In this document: positions 10,102 through 21,137 of the stretch, piece by piece
Position numbering within the stretch: the first letter of the stretch is position 1
How the letters are laid out: each line of letters opens with the position of its first letter
Assembly: GCA_030949705.1 (NCBI GenBank)
Contig: JAUZSF010000022.1
Location: 62,001-126,000, forward strand
Direction of reading: 5' to 3'
Source of the DNA: Robiginitomaculum sp.
GTDB lineage: Bacteria; Pseudomonadota; Alphaproteobacteria; Caulobacterales; Maricaulaceae
Length of the DNA stretch: 64,000 nt
Notes under the pieces: generated by a model
The model's database searches: none
The model's input: only the letters and a program-made list of their open reading frames with translations
What the model was told of the DNA's origin: nothing
Position numbers and translations under genes: made by a program

Positions 10102-11136
10102 ATGGTCAAACCACCAAAAACCAGTCTCAGCTATGCGCAAGCTGGCGTTGATATCAGCGCCGGAGACATACTGGTCACCAAACTTCGTCAACTCACCAAA
10201 AAAACGTACCGCCCCGGTGCCGACACTGCGCTGGGCGGTTTTGGCGGTGTTTTTGATCTCAAGGCCGCCGGGTATAAAGACCCTATACTGGTTTCAGGCA
10301 CCGACGGTGTGGGGACCAAGTTGAAAATTGCAGTGCAGAGCGGCCAGATCGATACCGTTGGCATCGACCTGGTGGCCATGTGTGTCAATGACGTATTAGC
10401 CCAGGGGGCCGAGCCGCTCTTTTTTCTGGACTATTTTGCCTGTGGACAGTTGGATCCAGACGCTGCGGCCCGCGTTATAGCTGGCATTGCCCAAGGGTGT
10501 GCACAGGCCGGATGCGCGTTGATTGGCGGCGAAACTGCTGAAATGCCAGGTATGTATACCGGGAAAGACTTTGATCTGGCCGGCTTTGTCGTCGGGGCCG
10601 CCGAACGCAACGCCCTGTTGCCCACCAAAAACACCATGAAAGCCGGCGATACGTTGATCGCTATTGGCTCTTCCGGCCCGCATTCCAATGGGTATTCACT
10701 GATCCGGGCGGTGGTTGAACGAACCGAATTAGCTTGGTCTGATCCTTGTCCCTTTGCGCCAGACGCCACGCTGGCCGAGGCTCTGCTCTGTCCGACCCGG
10801 ATTTATGTGCGCTCATTGCTGCCCCATATTCATGATGGCACGATCAAGGGACTGGCGCACATTACCGGCGGCGGGCTGATTGAAAACCCACCGCGCATGT
10901 TGCCAGCACATTTGCACGCCAACATAGATGAAAAAACATGGGAATGGCCGCCTGTATTCAAATGGTTGGCAGAAACAGGCAATATCTCAGCATATGAAAT
11001 GCAGCGCACCTTCAATTGCGGCATTGGCATGTTGTGTGTTGCCGACGCCGACACGGCACCGGACATAATTGAGACCCTGCAGACCGCCGGTGAAACAGCC
11101 TGGGCAGCCGGGTGTCTGGTGGATGCAAATTCGTGA
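10102..11136 (+). CDS. purM: Phosphoribosylformylglycinamidine cyclo-ligase (AIR synthetase)
   Basis: Fifth step of purine synthesis: ATP-dependent closure of the imidazole ring of FGAM to give AIR. The protein carries the family motifs SYAQAGVDI at the start, [34 protein letters not shown] and [13 protein letters not shown], and the C-terminal [13 protein letters not shown]. Length 344 is normal. AGGA lies eight bases before the ATG. The stop overlaps the GTG start of purN, a near-universal alphaproteobacterial pair. Confidence 0.97.
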   Translation: MVKPPKTSLSYAQAGVDISAGDILVTKLRQLTKKTYRPGADTALGGFGGVFDLKAAGYKDPILVSGTDGVGTKLKIAVQSGQIDTVGIDLVAMCVNDVLAQGAEPLFFLDYFACGQLDPDAAARVIAGIAQGCAQAGCALIGGETAEMPGMYTGKDFDLAGFVVGAAERNALLPTKNTMKAGDTLIAIGSSGPHSNGYSLIRAVVERTELAWSDPCPFAPDATLAEALLCPTRIYVRSLLPHIHDGTIKGLAHITGGGLIENPPRMLPAHLHANIDEKTWEWPPVFKWLAETGNISAYEMQRTFNCGIGMLCVADADTAPDIIETLQTAGETAWAAGCLVDANS

Positions 11137-11725
11137 CCGTCCCAACAGCCGTACTGATTTCAGGGCGTGGCTCCAACATGGAAGCCCTGATCAAAGCCTC
11201 CAATAAACCTGGCTTCCTGCCCGAATATCCCTGGTGATTTCCAATAAAAAAGAGGCCAAAGGCCTGTCCATCGCACACGCATATGGGATTAAAACCCAGA
11301 TTATTTCTCATACGGATTATGCTACCCGCGAAAACTTTGAGGCTGCTCTGCACAAGGCTCTGACAGTCAACCAGATTCAGTTGGTTTGTCTGGCCGGCTT
11401 TATGCGGATTTTAGGGGCTGATTTTGTTGGCCAGTGGACTGGTAAAATGATCAATATCCACCCTTCCCTACTCCCCGCGCTGAAAGGCTTGAATACCCAT
11501 GAGCGCGCCATCCAAGCGGGAATGAAACGTCATGGATGCACGGTCCATTTTGTTAGTCCAGAAATGGATGAGGGGCCAATTATTGCCCAGGCTGCTGTGC
11601 CGGTCCTGACAGATGACACCAGTGACATTCTGGCCAAACGAGTGATCGAATCAGAACATTGGCTTTATCCGGCCTGCCTGTCTTCGCTGGCGAAGGGGGA
11701 TGTTCAAATGCCTCACAAAACATAA
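11133..11725 (+). CDS. purN: Phosphoribosylglycinamide formyltransferase, apparent frameshift
   Basis: Transfers the formyl group of 10-formyl-THF to GAR in purine synthesis. The start GTG (11133-11135) overlaps the purM stop and gives [20 protein letters not shown], the conserved substrate loop; this frame stops at 11231. The rest, from [11 protein letters not shown] through [20 protein letters not shown] (His and active-site region) to the end, is in another frame opening at 11234. Adding one A at about 11224 (GAATAT to GAAATAT) joins them as LPEISLVISN, the normal family sequence. Corrected length is about 197 residues. No other damage is visible, so a sequencing error is the simplest reading. 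Confidence 0.9.
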
Positions 11726-11956
11726 AATTTTGCGTTATTTTGCCTCAATACCGGGCAGAAAACAGTTCAAAGCAAACAATTGCTTCGCCTGCGAAGAATA
11801 ATCGTGTTCTAAATGTCACTATGGCAACGTAATTTCTGTAACTGCCTCTACACAATCTGGCGTTTCGTTAGCTCTGGGCCTAGAAAATTACATCATCTGA
11901 CTGATTATTATGAGGCTGGCGCGCTGTCGGCCTGCCTGAACAGGAAATTATCTCTT
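11726..11956. other. Intergenic region before the TonB-dependent receptor
   Basis: About 230 bases with no convincing gene. A short stem CTTCGC-ct-GCGAAG lies at 11783-11796 without a T tract. An in-frame extension of the receptor gene reaches back to 11813 but has no signal-peptide character, so this is probably the promoter and leader of the receptor gene. Confidence 0.4.
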
Positions 11957-14178
11957 ATGCACACTTCATACAAAAAGACTTTGGGACGCTTCGGTGGCGC
12001 GGTTAGCGTAGCTGCCCTTGCTTTTTCGGGCGCTCTGGCTCTGCCGGCAACGGCCCAGGAAGTTACCAACGACAATGGCCTAGACGTCATCATCGTAACG
12101 GCTCAAAAGCGGGCAGAAAACATTCAGGACGTGCCGATTTCCATCAGCACCATGAATGGCGATAACCTGGATAACATTCTTTCTGGCGGTGAAGATATTC
12201 TGGCGCTCTCCGGGAAAATCCCCAGCCTGAACATTGAATCTTCAAATGGCCGGGTTGCCCCGCGTTTCTATATTCGTGGTCTTGGTAACACCGATTTTGA
12301 CCTGGCAGCCTCACAGCCAGTTTCCGTCATCATGGACGACGTGGTGATGGAAAACGTAGCGCTGAAGAGCTTTCCACTGTTTGATATCGAACAGGTTGAA
12401 GTTCTGCGCGGCCCACAAGGCACGCTCTTTGGGCGAAACACCACGGCCGGTATCGTAAAATTTGACAGTGTTCGTCCCAGCGATGAATTCGAAGTCGATA
12501 CCACCGCCAGCTGGGGGCGTTTCAACACCATTCGCCTGACCGGTGCCATGGGGGGCGGTCTGATCAAAGACAAACTCTCCATGCGGGTTTCTGGCCTGTT
12601 TGAACACCGCGACAACTGGGTGGATAATGGCTTCACCGGCGAGAAAAACGTTATTGGCGGTTTTGATGATGTGGCTGGGCGTATCCAGTTCCTGTTCACG
12701 CCGACGGAACGCTTCAGCGCTCTGTTGATCGGTCAGGCACGTTCGATAAACGGTAATACCGCCACTTTATTCCGCGCCAACATCTTTGACACGGGCAGCA
12801 ACCGGTTAAACAAAAACTTTATTCGCGACACTGTCTTCTTTGATGGCGGGGACAATAACTTCCAGACCTATGACAACGCTGGCCTGACCCTGAAAATGGA
12901 ATACGAAGCCGATGCCGTCACCTTTACCTCTATCACCTCCTTGCAAACCGTAGACGGTTCCAGCATTGGTGATATTGATGGTGGGTTTGGTGCCTCCTTC
13001 CTGCCCTTTATGGGACCAGGCTTTATCCCCTTCCCTTCAACCACGGAAGGTTCCATTAAAGAACACAACCAGTTCACCCAGGAATTCCGCCTTGCCAGCA
13101 ATGGCAGCGGCCCGGCCAAATGGCAGGTTGGTGCATATTACTTTAATATGGATCTGGCGCTGGGAACCAACCCGTTCTTTGTGCCGGAAACGGTTTTGAA
13201 ACAGTCCAACAACTCCTGGGCTGTCTTTGGTCAGGGCAGTTATGACGTAACAGACCAGTTAACGGTTACCGCTGGTGTGCGTTATACGGAAGACAAAAAG
13301 CGCCTTGGCGCCATTGCTACAAACTTCCCAATTTCCAATGTCGATATCAAAGGCACAAAAGTCAGCTGGGATGTTAGTGCAGATTATGCCGCAACCGATA
13401 CAGTCAGCCTCTACACCCGTGCGGCTCGTGGTTTCCGCGCCCCGTCCATTAGGGCCGGGATGTTGCCTTCTTTGGCCAGCCTTCATCGGCGCGTTCCGAA
13501 ACCATCGACTCCATCGAAACCGGTTTCAAATCAGAACTTTATGAAAATACCCTGCGTCTGAATGCGGATATTTATTATTATCGCATCAAGGATATGCAAC
13601 TGACCGCGATCGGTGGTGCCGGTAACTTCAACCAATTGATCAATGCCAAAAAAGGCATTGGGTACGGGTTTGAATCTGATGTGGAATGGTTGGCCGCCGA
13701 TTATCTGGTGCTGACCGCCGGTTTTGCTCTTAACAAAACTGAATTCCGTGACCCGAACCTGACGGTTCCGATTTGTGGGTCCGGTCAGTGTACGCCACTT
13801 GATCCGCTGGATGCCAACGGCAATGCCATCGTCAACGGCAACCCCTTCCCGCAAGCCCCGAAAGTTACGGGTAATTTCACCGCGCGGTATTCTATTCCCG
13901 CAGGTCCTGATGGCGATTTCTACGTCTTTACCGATTGGTCTATTCAAGGAAAAACCAACTTCTTCCTGTACGAATCTGCTGAATTCAAAACCAGCGGCAA
14001 TTTCGAAGGCGGCCTTCGGGTTGGTTATGCTCGCAATGACAAGGCCTTTGATTTTGGCTTTTACGTTCGGAACATCACCAATGAAAGAAACGTCATCGGC
14101 GGGATCGATTTTAACAATCTGACGGGCTTCACCAAAGACCCACGGACATTTGGTATCTCCCTGACGATGCATCGCTAA
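11957..14178 (+). CDS. TonB-dependent receptor, apparent frameshift
   Basis: Outer-membrane 22-stranded barrel with a plug, importing an unknown large substrate using TonB energy. The ATG at 11957 gives a clean signal peptide ending ATAQ, then a TonB-box-like DVIIVTAQKRAENIQDVPISI and the plug motifs FYIRGLGN and VEVLRGPQGTLFGRN, followed by alternating barrel strands. The frame breaks at about 13450: APSI then a wrong frame to 13561; one missing base (ATT then CAGGGC) restores APSIQGRDVAFFGQ and the barrel to the C-terminal SLTMHR with terminal aromatic/basic residues at 14178. Corrected length is about 740 residues. No siderophore genes or TonB genes adjoin, so the substrate is open. Confidence 0.9.
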
Positions 14179-14201
14179 AAGATGATAACAAAAATTTGAT
14201 C

Positions 14202-14232
14202 AAAGGCCCGGCGGTTTGCCGGGCCTTTTTTT
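14202..14232 (+). terminator. Rho-independent terminator after the TonB-dependent receptor
   Basis: AAAGGCCCGGC, loop GGTTT, GCCGGGCCTTT, then a run of T: an 11-bp stem (perfect GC core) and T tract 23 bases after the receptor stop. It is the clearest intrinsic terminator in the window. Confidence 0.93.
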
Positions 14233-14298
14233 CTTGTCTCATACACAAACCTATGTTCTTTGTTTGTTTCCATCTTTCCAACTTCATGGTGACCCAAA

Positions 14299-15003
14299 TT
14301 GATTAAACTCTTCCAGCCTCCCCCCGCCCTTGGTGCGGCCAACCCCAGCCCTTTTTGCATCAAGCTGGAGGTTTTATTAAAAATGTCGGAACTCCCCTTT
14401 GAAATCAAATTCAAAGGAGATCCGCGCAAAGGCCCCACAGGGAAAATTCCCTTTATCGAAGACAATGGTTCTCGTATGGGCGATTCCGGCCTTATTCAGC
14501 GCTATCTGGAGCGCGAATATAATGTTGATTTCAATGTGGGCCTGAATGCGCGCCAAAAGGCAGAGGGCCTTGCCTTTATTCGGCTTGCCGATGAACATCT
14601 TTATTGGGCACTGGTGTATTCACGTTGGCTTGAGGATGAAAACTGGGCCGTATTAAGACCTTTGTTTTTTGGAAAACTGCCGTTTCCCTTGCGGTTGATT
14701 GTGCCAAACATTGCGCGCAATGATTTGCGCAAAGCCCTGCATGGTCATGGGATTGGCCGCCATGATCGTGACACGTTATATGCCCTGGCAGCCGAGGATT
14801 TGGCCGCCATAGCAGATTTTATCGGTGATCAGGATTTTGCCTTTGGGGACACCCCCAAGGCCGTCGATGCGGCGTTATATGGGCAACTCAGCGGTATTAT
14901 TGATGCGCCATTTGACACCCCTCTAAAGCGCGCGGCTATGTCTCATAAAGTTTTACCGGCCTATTGTGCGCGCATGCGCGAACGCTTTTTCCCAGATCTC
15001 TAG
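14299..15003 (+). CDS. Glutathione S-transferase family protein, Fax/metaxin type
   Basis: A 234-residue thioredoxin-fold plus all-helical protein. The N-terminus (LFQPPPALGAANPSPFCIKLEVLLKM) and KIPFIEDNG match the failed-axon-connections/metaxin group of GST-like proteins rather than classical GSTs; F18-C19 takes the place of the usual catalytic Tyr/Ser position. Enzymatic role is unknown. The apparent start is TTG at 14299 with GGTGA six to seven bases upstream; an in-frame TGA immediately before rules out an earlier start. It stands alone between the receptor terminator and the convergent TRAP genes. Confidence 0.8.
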   Translation: MIKLFQPPPALGAANPSPFCIKLEVLLKMSELPFEIKFKGDPRKGPTGKIPFIEDNGSRMGDSGLIQRYLEREYNVDFNVGLNARQKAEGLAFIRLADEHLYWALVYSRWLEDENWAVLRPLFFGKLPFPLRLIVPNIARNDLRKALHGHGIGRHDRDTLYALAAEDLAAIADFIGDQDFAFGDTPKAVDAALYGQLSGIIDAPFDTPLKRAAMSHKVLPAYCARMRERFFPDL

Positions 15004-15012
15004 TAGAAACGC

Positions 15013-16605
15013 CTAGCCATAAATCATATGCGGCAAGGCGGTTGCCAAGTCGGGAAAAAGCGCCACCAGCGCCATCACTAGCACTTGGATGGCCACAAAG
15101 GGTAAGGCACCACGGTATATATGCCCGGTGGTGACCTCTTTGGGGGCCACGCCGCGCAAATAAAACAGGGCAAAGCCAAAGGGTGGCGTTAAAAAACTGG
15201 TTTGCAGGTTAATCGCCATCATCACGCCCAGCCAAATGGGATCCACCCCCATGCCCAGCAAAATCGGGCCCACAATGGGAACCACCACAAAGGTAATTTC
15301 AATAAAATCCAGAAAAAATCCCAACAGGAACATTACCAGCATTACCAGCACAACAGCTCGTACCGGCCCGCCACCACCAGACAGCAGCAAGTGTTCCACC
15401 GTATCATCGCCGCCAAGGCCACGAAAAACTAGGCTGAACAAAGTGGCTCCAATCAGGATGACGAAAACCATCGAGCTGATTTGCGCTGTGGAACGGCTCA
15501 CTGCCTGCAACACCCTGGTTTTAAACAAACGCCATAAAGATACCCCAACGCCCAGGATTGCTGGCACGGTAAGCAATATAGCTGCTCCCTGCCCTATCTT
15601 CTCTGCCAGGCTGGTATCGCTACGGCCAAGACGTAGATCCATCATCATCGCCAGTGCAATCATGCTGGCAAAGGCAGCCGCTCCGGCCATCACCCAGATG
15701 CGCCCCCAATCGCGGCCCCCTTTTGCAACCTTGCCCAAACGACTGGCCGCCAGGAACAGGGCCCCCAGAGCCCCAACACCGGCGGCCTCAGTTACATCGG
15801 CAAGCCCGCCCAAAATGGAGCCCAACACCGCAAAAATCAGTAATAATGGCGGTAGCAACACGCCAAGAATTGCTCCTAAACTCGGGGCCTGTCCCTCTGC
15901 TTTTTTAACGGCCGGGGCCATTTGCGGGCGCAGATATGCCACCGTAATCATCCAGAGCAGATACAAAACCACCAGCAACAGGCCTGGCAACAAGGCCCCG
16001 GCAAAAAGGTCGCCAACGGATATGGTGCGCGGCGCAAAATTACCGGCGTCCAATTGCGAGCGCTGATAGGCATTGGAAATCACATCTCCCAGTAGCACCA
16101 ACACAATGGAGGGAGGAATGATCTGTCCCAAGGTGCCAGAGGCAGCAATGGCGCCGCACGAGAGTGATGGAGAATAGCCATGGCGCAACATGGTTGGCAG
16201 TGACAGTAGCCCCATGGTTACCACCGTGGCCCCAACAATACCGGTGGATGCTGCCAGCAATGCCCCGACCAGAATGACAGAAATGCCCAAGCCCCCACGA
16301 AGGCGGCCAAATAGTCTTGCCATAGTTTCAAGGAGTTCCGCCGCAATGTTCGAGCGCTCCAGCATGACCCCCATAAACACAAAGAGCGGCACTGCCAACA
16401 TCACTTGGCGGGTCATCACGCCGCCATAAATACGATTGGGAAACGCACTGAGTAGGTGGGCTTCAAAATGCCCGGTCAGAATCCCGATGCCGGCAAATAA
16501 CAGGGCCACCCCGGCTAGGGCAAAGGCCACGGGATAGCCCGACAGCAAGACCAATATGGCCGCGGCGAACATCAACAGGTCCAGATGGGAAAGCAGGATG
16601 TCCAT
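15013..16605 (-). CDS. dctM: TRAP transporter large permease, mannitol/chloroaromatic type
   Basis: The main membrane subunit of a Na+-driven TRAP transporter. At 530 residues it is longer than C4-dicarboxylate DctM proteins (about 430) and fits the extended FcbT3-like group, with an extra membrane and linker block around residues 210-390. Motifs such as GVMLERSNIAAELLETMARLFG and GATVVTMGLLSLPTMLRHGYSP, and a C-terminal FLTPPFGFALFYLRG, are typical. It follows dctQ by three bases in a dctP-dctQ-dctM run read on the minus strand. Confidence 0.9.
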   Translation of the reverse strand: MDILLSHLDLLMFAAAILVLLSGYPVAFALAGVALLFAGIGILTGHFEAHLLSAFPNRIYGGVMTRQVMLAVPLFVFMGVMLERSNIAAELLETMARLFGRLRGGLGISVILVGALLAASTGIVGATVVTMGLLSLPTMLRHGYSPSLSCGAIAASGTLGQIIPPSIVLVLLGDVISNAYQRSQLDAGNFAPRTISVGDLFAGALLPGLLLVVLYLLWMITVAYLRPQMAPAVKKAEGQAPSLGAILGVLLPPLLLIFAVLGSILGGLADVTEAAGVGALGALFLAASRLGKVAKGGRDWGRIWVMAGAAAFASMIALAMMMDLRLGRSDTSLAEKIGQGAAILLTVPAILGVGVSLWRLFKTRVLQAVSRSTAQISSMVFVILIGATLFSLVFRGLGGDDTVEHLLLSGGGGPVRAVVLVMLVMFLLGFFLDFIEITFVVVPIVGPILLGMGVDPIWLGVMMAINLQTSFLTPPFGFALFYLRGVAPKEVTTGHIYRGALPFVAIQVLVMALVALFPDLATALPHMIYG

Positions 16606-16608
16606 GAG

Positions 16609-17271
16609 CTAGACGTGCTCTTCAACGCTTTGCGGCGCGGGCATGGGCGCACCATAAAGGCAAAGTGCTGCTCGCAATGCCATGGCCGAGCCCTGTGCCA
16701 TCATCAAGGCGGCAAAGACGGGGATGGCGGTTTTTAAAAGATAAACCGCCTGTAGACCATTGGCCTCGGCCGAGCCTTCATGAAAAATCCAGGCGCGGGC
16801 GGCATAGCTGCCACCATATTTGAAGATTAAGATGGACACTGGTATCAATAAAAAGCTTGCCCCCAACAGGTCCACTATGGCCTGTCCTTGTTCTGACAGC
16901 TTGGCGTAATAGATATCAACACGCACATGCCCATTGGTCAGCAAGGTTGCCGGTGCGGCCAGCAGGAACAAAAGGGCGTGCATATAGATCACAGATTCCT
17001 GTGGCTTAATGGCGCTGATACCAAAAACATAACGGGTAATTACCAGGGCGGCGACGGTTAGTGCCATTATCGGAGCCAGCCATTTGGCCGCTTCGATAAT
17101 AGCCACGCTGATTCGATCCATAAAACGCACAAGACGTATGGACACCTCGACGAGGGCATCGGCCCGTCGCCCCATTACCCGCATGAACAACAGGGCAAAC
17201 GCCATGACCAGCAATGGCTGTGCCCAGAGCACCCCCCAACTGAGCACCGTATTGGAAAACAAAAACGACAT
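16609..17271 (-). CDS. dctQ: TRAP transporter small permease
   Basis: Four-helix small membrane subunit that pairs with DctM. From the ATG at 17271 (overlapping the dctP stop as TAATG) it has 220 residues, with membrane segments and the typical NGHVRVDIYYAKLS motif after the third helix. A 19-residue longer reading exists in the frame but lies within dctP. The family form with extended N-terminal helices matches mannitol/chloroaromatic-type small subunits. Confidence 0.88.
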   Translation of the reverse strand: MSFLFSNTVLSWGVLWAQPLLVMAFALLFMRVMGRRADALVEVSIRLVRFMDRISVAIIEAAKWLAPIMALTVAALVITRYVFGISAIKPQESVIYMHALLFLLAAPATLLTNGHVRVDIYYAKLSEQGQAIVDLLGASFLLIPVSILIFKYGGSYAARAWIFHEGSAEANGLQAVYLLKTAIPVFAALMMAQGSAMALRAALCLYGAPMPAPQSVEEHV

Positions 17272-18412
17272 TAAAACCCGGCTAGCGAACGCAGACGTAA
17301 ATAAGGGCCATCGGAGACCTGGGCCCAAGCGCTGGCTTCTTGCAAAGCGGCCATATAACTATCGTGAATGGTCTGGGTTTCCGGGTCAGACTGGCCAACC
17401 TCTGCCAACACTTTTTTGGTGGCTGCTCCCAAGGCTTTCCATATCTCGTCCGAGAAGTTTCGCACCTGCACACCGTGCTCGTCCTTGAGGGTTTTCAGGG
17501 CCTTGGCATTTTGCCAGCTAAACTGTGCCAAAGACGTACTCATGGCCCAGCCACAGGCCCCTTTTACCGCCATTTGCTCTTGCGGGCTGAGGCTGTTCCA
17601 AACCTCAAGGTTGAAACCCAAGGCCACGGTTGAACCCGGTTCATGAAAACCTGGGCCATAATAATAGGGTGCTTCGCGATAAAACCCGAACGCCATATCA
17701 TTCCACGGCCCCACCCATTCAGTGGCATCAATAGCCCCCGATTGCAGCGCCTGATAAATCGCCCCGCCGGCCAGCAATTTGGGGGATACCCCCAATTCGC
17801 GCATTACATCGCCGCCAAGGCCAGGAATGCGCATGACCAACCCCTTGAGGTCATCCAGTGAGTTGATTTCTTTTTTGAACCAACCGCCCATTTGATGCCC
17901 TGTGGAGCCAGCCGGAAAAGCAATCAGGTTAAAACGTGCCGACAGCTTGTCCCACAAGGCTTTGCCGCCACCATCATTGATCCAACCCAATTGTTCAATT
18001 GCGGTCATGCCAAAGGGGACAGCAGTAAAAAAAGGCAAAGCCTTTGGATTTGCCCACCCAATAGTATTCAGAAGCATGATAGATGTCGGCCGCGCCCGAT
18101 GACACTGCATCAAATTCTTCATGGGCCGGCACCAGTTCGCCAGCGGCATAAAGCTTTACAGCCAGTGTTCCCCCCCGAAAGTGTACCAATATTCTGGGAG
18201 ATTTCCTCGGCAACCGTGCCCAGGCCTGGAAAGTTTTTGGGCCAGGCCGTCACCAACCTGAGCGTGCGGGCTTTTTTACGCAAAACCGCAGGCGAAGCCG
18301 GGCTGCCATCTTGGGATTGAGCACCAGATTTTGCACTTTGTGGACCGCCACACCCGGCCAGGGCCGCCCCCAGTCCCAGGCTGCCTGCGGTCAGTAAGGT
18401 TCTGCGTTTCAT
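17271..18412 (-). CDS. dctP: TRAP transporter substrate-binding lipoprotein, two apparent frameshifts
   Basis: Binds the transported substrate outside the inner membrane. The N-terminus MKRRTLLTAGSLGLGAALAG followed by C21 is a lipoprotein signal with a twin-arginine-like RR. The reading frame is broken twice: at seven C (18170-18176, six expected) and at seven A (18027-18033, six expected). Corrected, the protein reads NIGTLSGGTLAVKLYAAGEL, then KGFAFFTAVPFGMTAIEQLG and the family core GGWFKKEINSLDDLKGLVMR and AIYQALQSGAIDATEWVGPW. About 380 residues. The WVGPWND motif is typical of the FcbT1/mannitol group. Both breaks are homopolymer one-base gains, pointing to sequence error. Confidence 0.88.
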
Positions 18413-19140
18413 TATTCGCTTTTCTCCAGAATTTCCCAGCCATGGGGGCGTAAAACCTCCAAGGGCCTGTATTGGGCCTTGTAGCGCATCTTGTCACTGT
18501 TTTGTATCCAAAAGCCAAGATAAACATAGGGCAGATTATTTTTTTGGGCCTGATCTATGTGGTCCAGAATAATATACGTCCCCAACGATCTGGAAATCGA
18601 ACCGGGGTCATAAAAACTATAGACCAGCGAAGGGCCATCGCTCAGTTGATCGACCAGAGCGGCGGCCAGCAGTTTGCCACTCTCATCGCGATATTCGCAA
18701 ACTTGGCTGCGCGCGGCCGTATCCTCAACCATGCTCAGATAATCGGCATACGACATATCTTCCATACCGCCATCAGGATGGCGTGCCCGCACATAGCGCA
18801 ACAATAATGCGTAATGCTCTTCACTGGCCAGGGCGGCTTCTATGGTGCGGGTCAAATCAGCATTCTTTTTGAACACACGGCGTTGAGTGCGGTTGGGTTT
18901 AAATTGTGCAGCCAAAACCCGTACCGAACGACAGGCCGAACAGTTTTCGCACGCCGGACGATAAACAATATTTTGCGAGCGACGAAAGCCCGCCTGTGTC
19001 AGGCTGTCGTTCAGTTCCGGCCCATCCAGAACATGCAAATGGGTGAACAGTTTGCGTTCCATTTTTCCCGGCAAATACGGGCACGGCGCCGGGGCCGTCA
19101 GGAAGAACCGTAATTGCTTGAGGGGAAAGGGATGGGTCAT
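18412..19140 (-). CDS. bpt: Aspartate/glutamate leucyltransferase
   Basis: Transfers leucine from Leu-tRNA to proteins with N-terminal Asp or Glu, marking them for ClpS/ClpAP in the N-end rule. Conserved features: CPYLPGKMERKLFTHL near the start, the cysteine-rich YRPACENCSACRSVRV, and SFYDPGSISRSLGTYIIL and YVYLGFWI near the C-terminus. From the ATG at 19140 it has 242 residues, as expected; the longer in-frame extension to 19218 would run into the SLC13 gene. The stop overlaps the dctP start (TAATG). Confidence 0.93.
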   Translation of the reverse strand: MTHPFPLKQLRFFLTAPAPCPYLPGKMERKLFTHLHVLDGPELNDSLTQAGFRRSQNIVYRPACENCSACRSVRVLAAQFKPNRTQRRVFKKNADLTRTIEAALASEEHYALLLRYVRARHPDGGMEDMSYADYLSMVEDTAARSQVCEYRDESGKLLAAALVDQLSDGPSLVYSFYDPGSISRSLGTYIILDHIDQAQKNNLPYVYLGFWIQNSDKMRYKAQYRPLEVLRPHGWEILEKSE

Positions 19141-19172
19141 GACAATGCTATATAACTCGTATTTTTCCTGGC

Positions 19173-21016
19173 CTACAAACCAAAATAGTAGGGCGCAATC
19201 AGTGAAAAAACCAACCATATCAATACAACCAATGGTCCGCCAACCCGCAAATAATCCATAAACCGGTAATGCCCCGGCCCCATGACCAGCAAATTGGTTT
19301 GATAAGCAATTGGCGTCGCAAAGGAACAGTTCGCCGCATAAATCACCGTCATTACGGCGGCCACGGCCAGTTTGTTTTCCATTTCCGGGGTGTCGGCAAA
19401 CTTAATGGCGGCATTCATGGCAATGGGGGCAAACAACACCGCGGTGGCCGCATTGGACAAGATATTGGTTAGCACCGCTACTAGCGCAAAAAGCCCGATT
19501 AACAGAGCCGTTGGTCCATAGGGCATGGCCGCATGAACGGCGGCATTAGCCATCATTTCAGCGGCCCCGCTTTCCTGCAGGCTGGCTCCCATGGCAAAGG
19601 CCGCCCCAATGAGCAGATAGATCCGCAGGTCCAATGCTCTGGCTGCCTGTCGCAAATTAAGGCACCCAAAGATAACCATGGCCACAGCCCCGCCCAGCGC
19701 CGCATCAACAATGGGTATCACCCCGCTGGCCGCGGCCAAAATCACCGCCCCGAAAATTAATCTGGCCCGCAGAGCCAAGCGGATATCCGGCACATCGGCC
19801 ATCGACCATAATAACACCAGCAAGTTTCGGTCATGGCGCAAAGCCCGCAAGTCCGCCCGTGAGCCAAACAGCAATAAATCATCACCGGCCTGCAGACGTA
19901 TGGTCGAGAGCTTTTGACGCATCATGTGCGAACGGCGCTGGATCCCCAGCACGATGCAGCCGGTACGCGCCCTAAGGCCAATTTGCTCTAACGTGCGGCC
20001 TTCATAACGCGATCCCGGGGCCACAACCGCCTCGGTAATGGCCAGTGCGCCTTCCGGATTGGCGCTTTCCTTGGTGGCATCGCCGCGCAGCATGCCGCTC
20101 AGCATGCCCGGATCAGAAATCAGAAGATCGCTTAGCACCTTGCGCGTGGCCGCCACCGTTAACACATCGCCTTCTTGCAAGGTGGCTTCTTCGCCATACG
20201 GGGATAGAAAATCTTGTCGTCGCGTTGAATCATGCGAATGGTCAGGGTGTTCAGGTTTGGAAACATACCCGCCACCGGCGCTTCACCCAGATGCGGGTTT
20301 TTGGCCGTAATGACAATCTGTGCGATATACTGCCGGCCAGAGCTGCGCTCTTTTTTAACGCCTTCGCGTTTGGGTAATAGCCGCACCCCGACCACCAGCA
20401 AATACACTACCCCGGTCAGGGCAAAAACCAGTCCCAGAGGTGCCAGCGAGAAAAAGTCCAGACGAATCCCGTCTTCGCGTTTGAGCACATCAGCAACCAG
20501 TATGTTGGTGGATGACCCGATGAGTGTGGTCATGCCCGCCAATATGGAAACATAGGACAAGGGGATCATCACCCGCGATGCCGAGGTGCCAACCCGCGAG
20601 GCAATTGCTACCAGCACCGGAATAAACATCACCACCACCGGTGTATTGTTGATAAAAGCGCTGATTAGCATAACAAAACCAAACAGCGCCCCCATGGTCA
20701 GGGTTGGCCGACGGTCATAAGAGGCCGCCAGTGCCCGTGAGGGTCCCTCCATGGCGCCGGTATGAAACATACCCTGCCCCACCACCAACAGGGCCAGAAT
20801 GGCGATCAGCGCCGGATTGGAGAACCCAGCCAGGATTTCCTCTGCCCCAAACGTGCTGTTGGGCACTGGCCACAACTGAAAGAGCAGCAAAAATACAGCA
20901 ATGGCCGCCGCCGATATGATTTCAATGGCAAACAGCTCGAATGCATACAGGATCACAATCCCGGCCACGACAGCCAGAACCAGGATCATCCGTATGAACT
21001 GTGGATCGTGCAGCAC
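19173..21016 (-). CDS. SLC13-type anion permease with RCK_C domains, apparent frameshift
   Basis: A DASS-family Na+/anion symporter: N-terminal helices with INNTPVVVMFIPV and TTLIGSSTNILV (the SNT-type anion-site motif), a central cytosolic pair of RCK_C/TrkA_C domains (one clearly at SRYEGRTLEQIGLRARTGC), and C-terminal helices with NILSNAATAVLFAPIAM. The frame breaks at four G on + (20200-20203); five would give FYPPYGEEATLQEGDVLTVA. Corrected length is about 613 residues. The GTG start at 21016 is preceded by AGGAG seven bases away. Such permeases with RCK_C domains often carry sulfate, which fits cysDNC nearby, but the substrate is inference. Confidence 0.87.
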
Positions 21017-21137
21017 AGGTTTTCTCCTACTGAATCAAACCAGCATATACGAAGGCTAGAGCATTTTATGATTCCATGGAATTTATTTGCTGCACCTCGA
21101 AAATACACTAAGGTTTGTCTTTCACTGGAGACAGAAT

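Noticed and set aside
15236-16066. A 276-codon + strand ORF within dctM
   Set aside because: Antisense to a TRAP large permease; composition is Ser/Thr/Pro/Arg-rich, as shadows of membrane proteins are.
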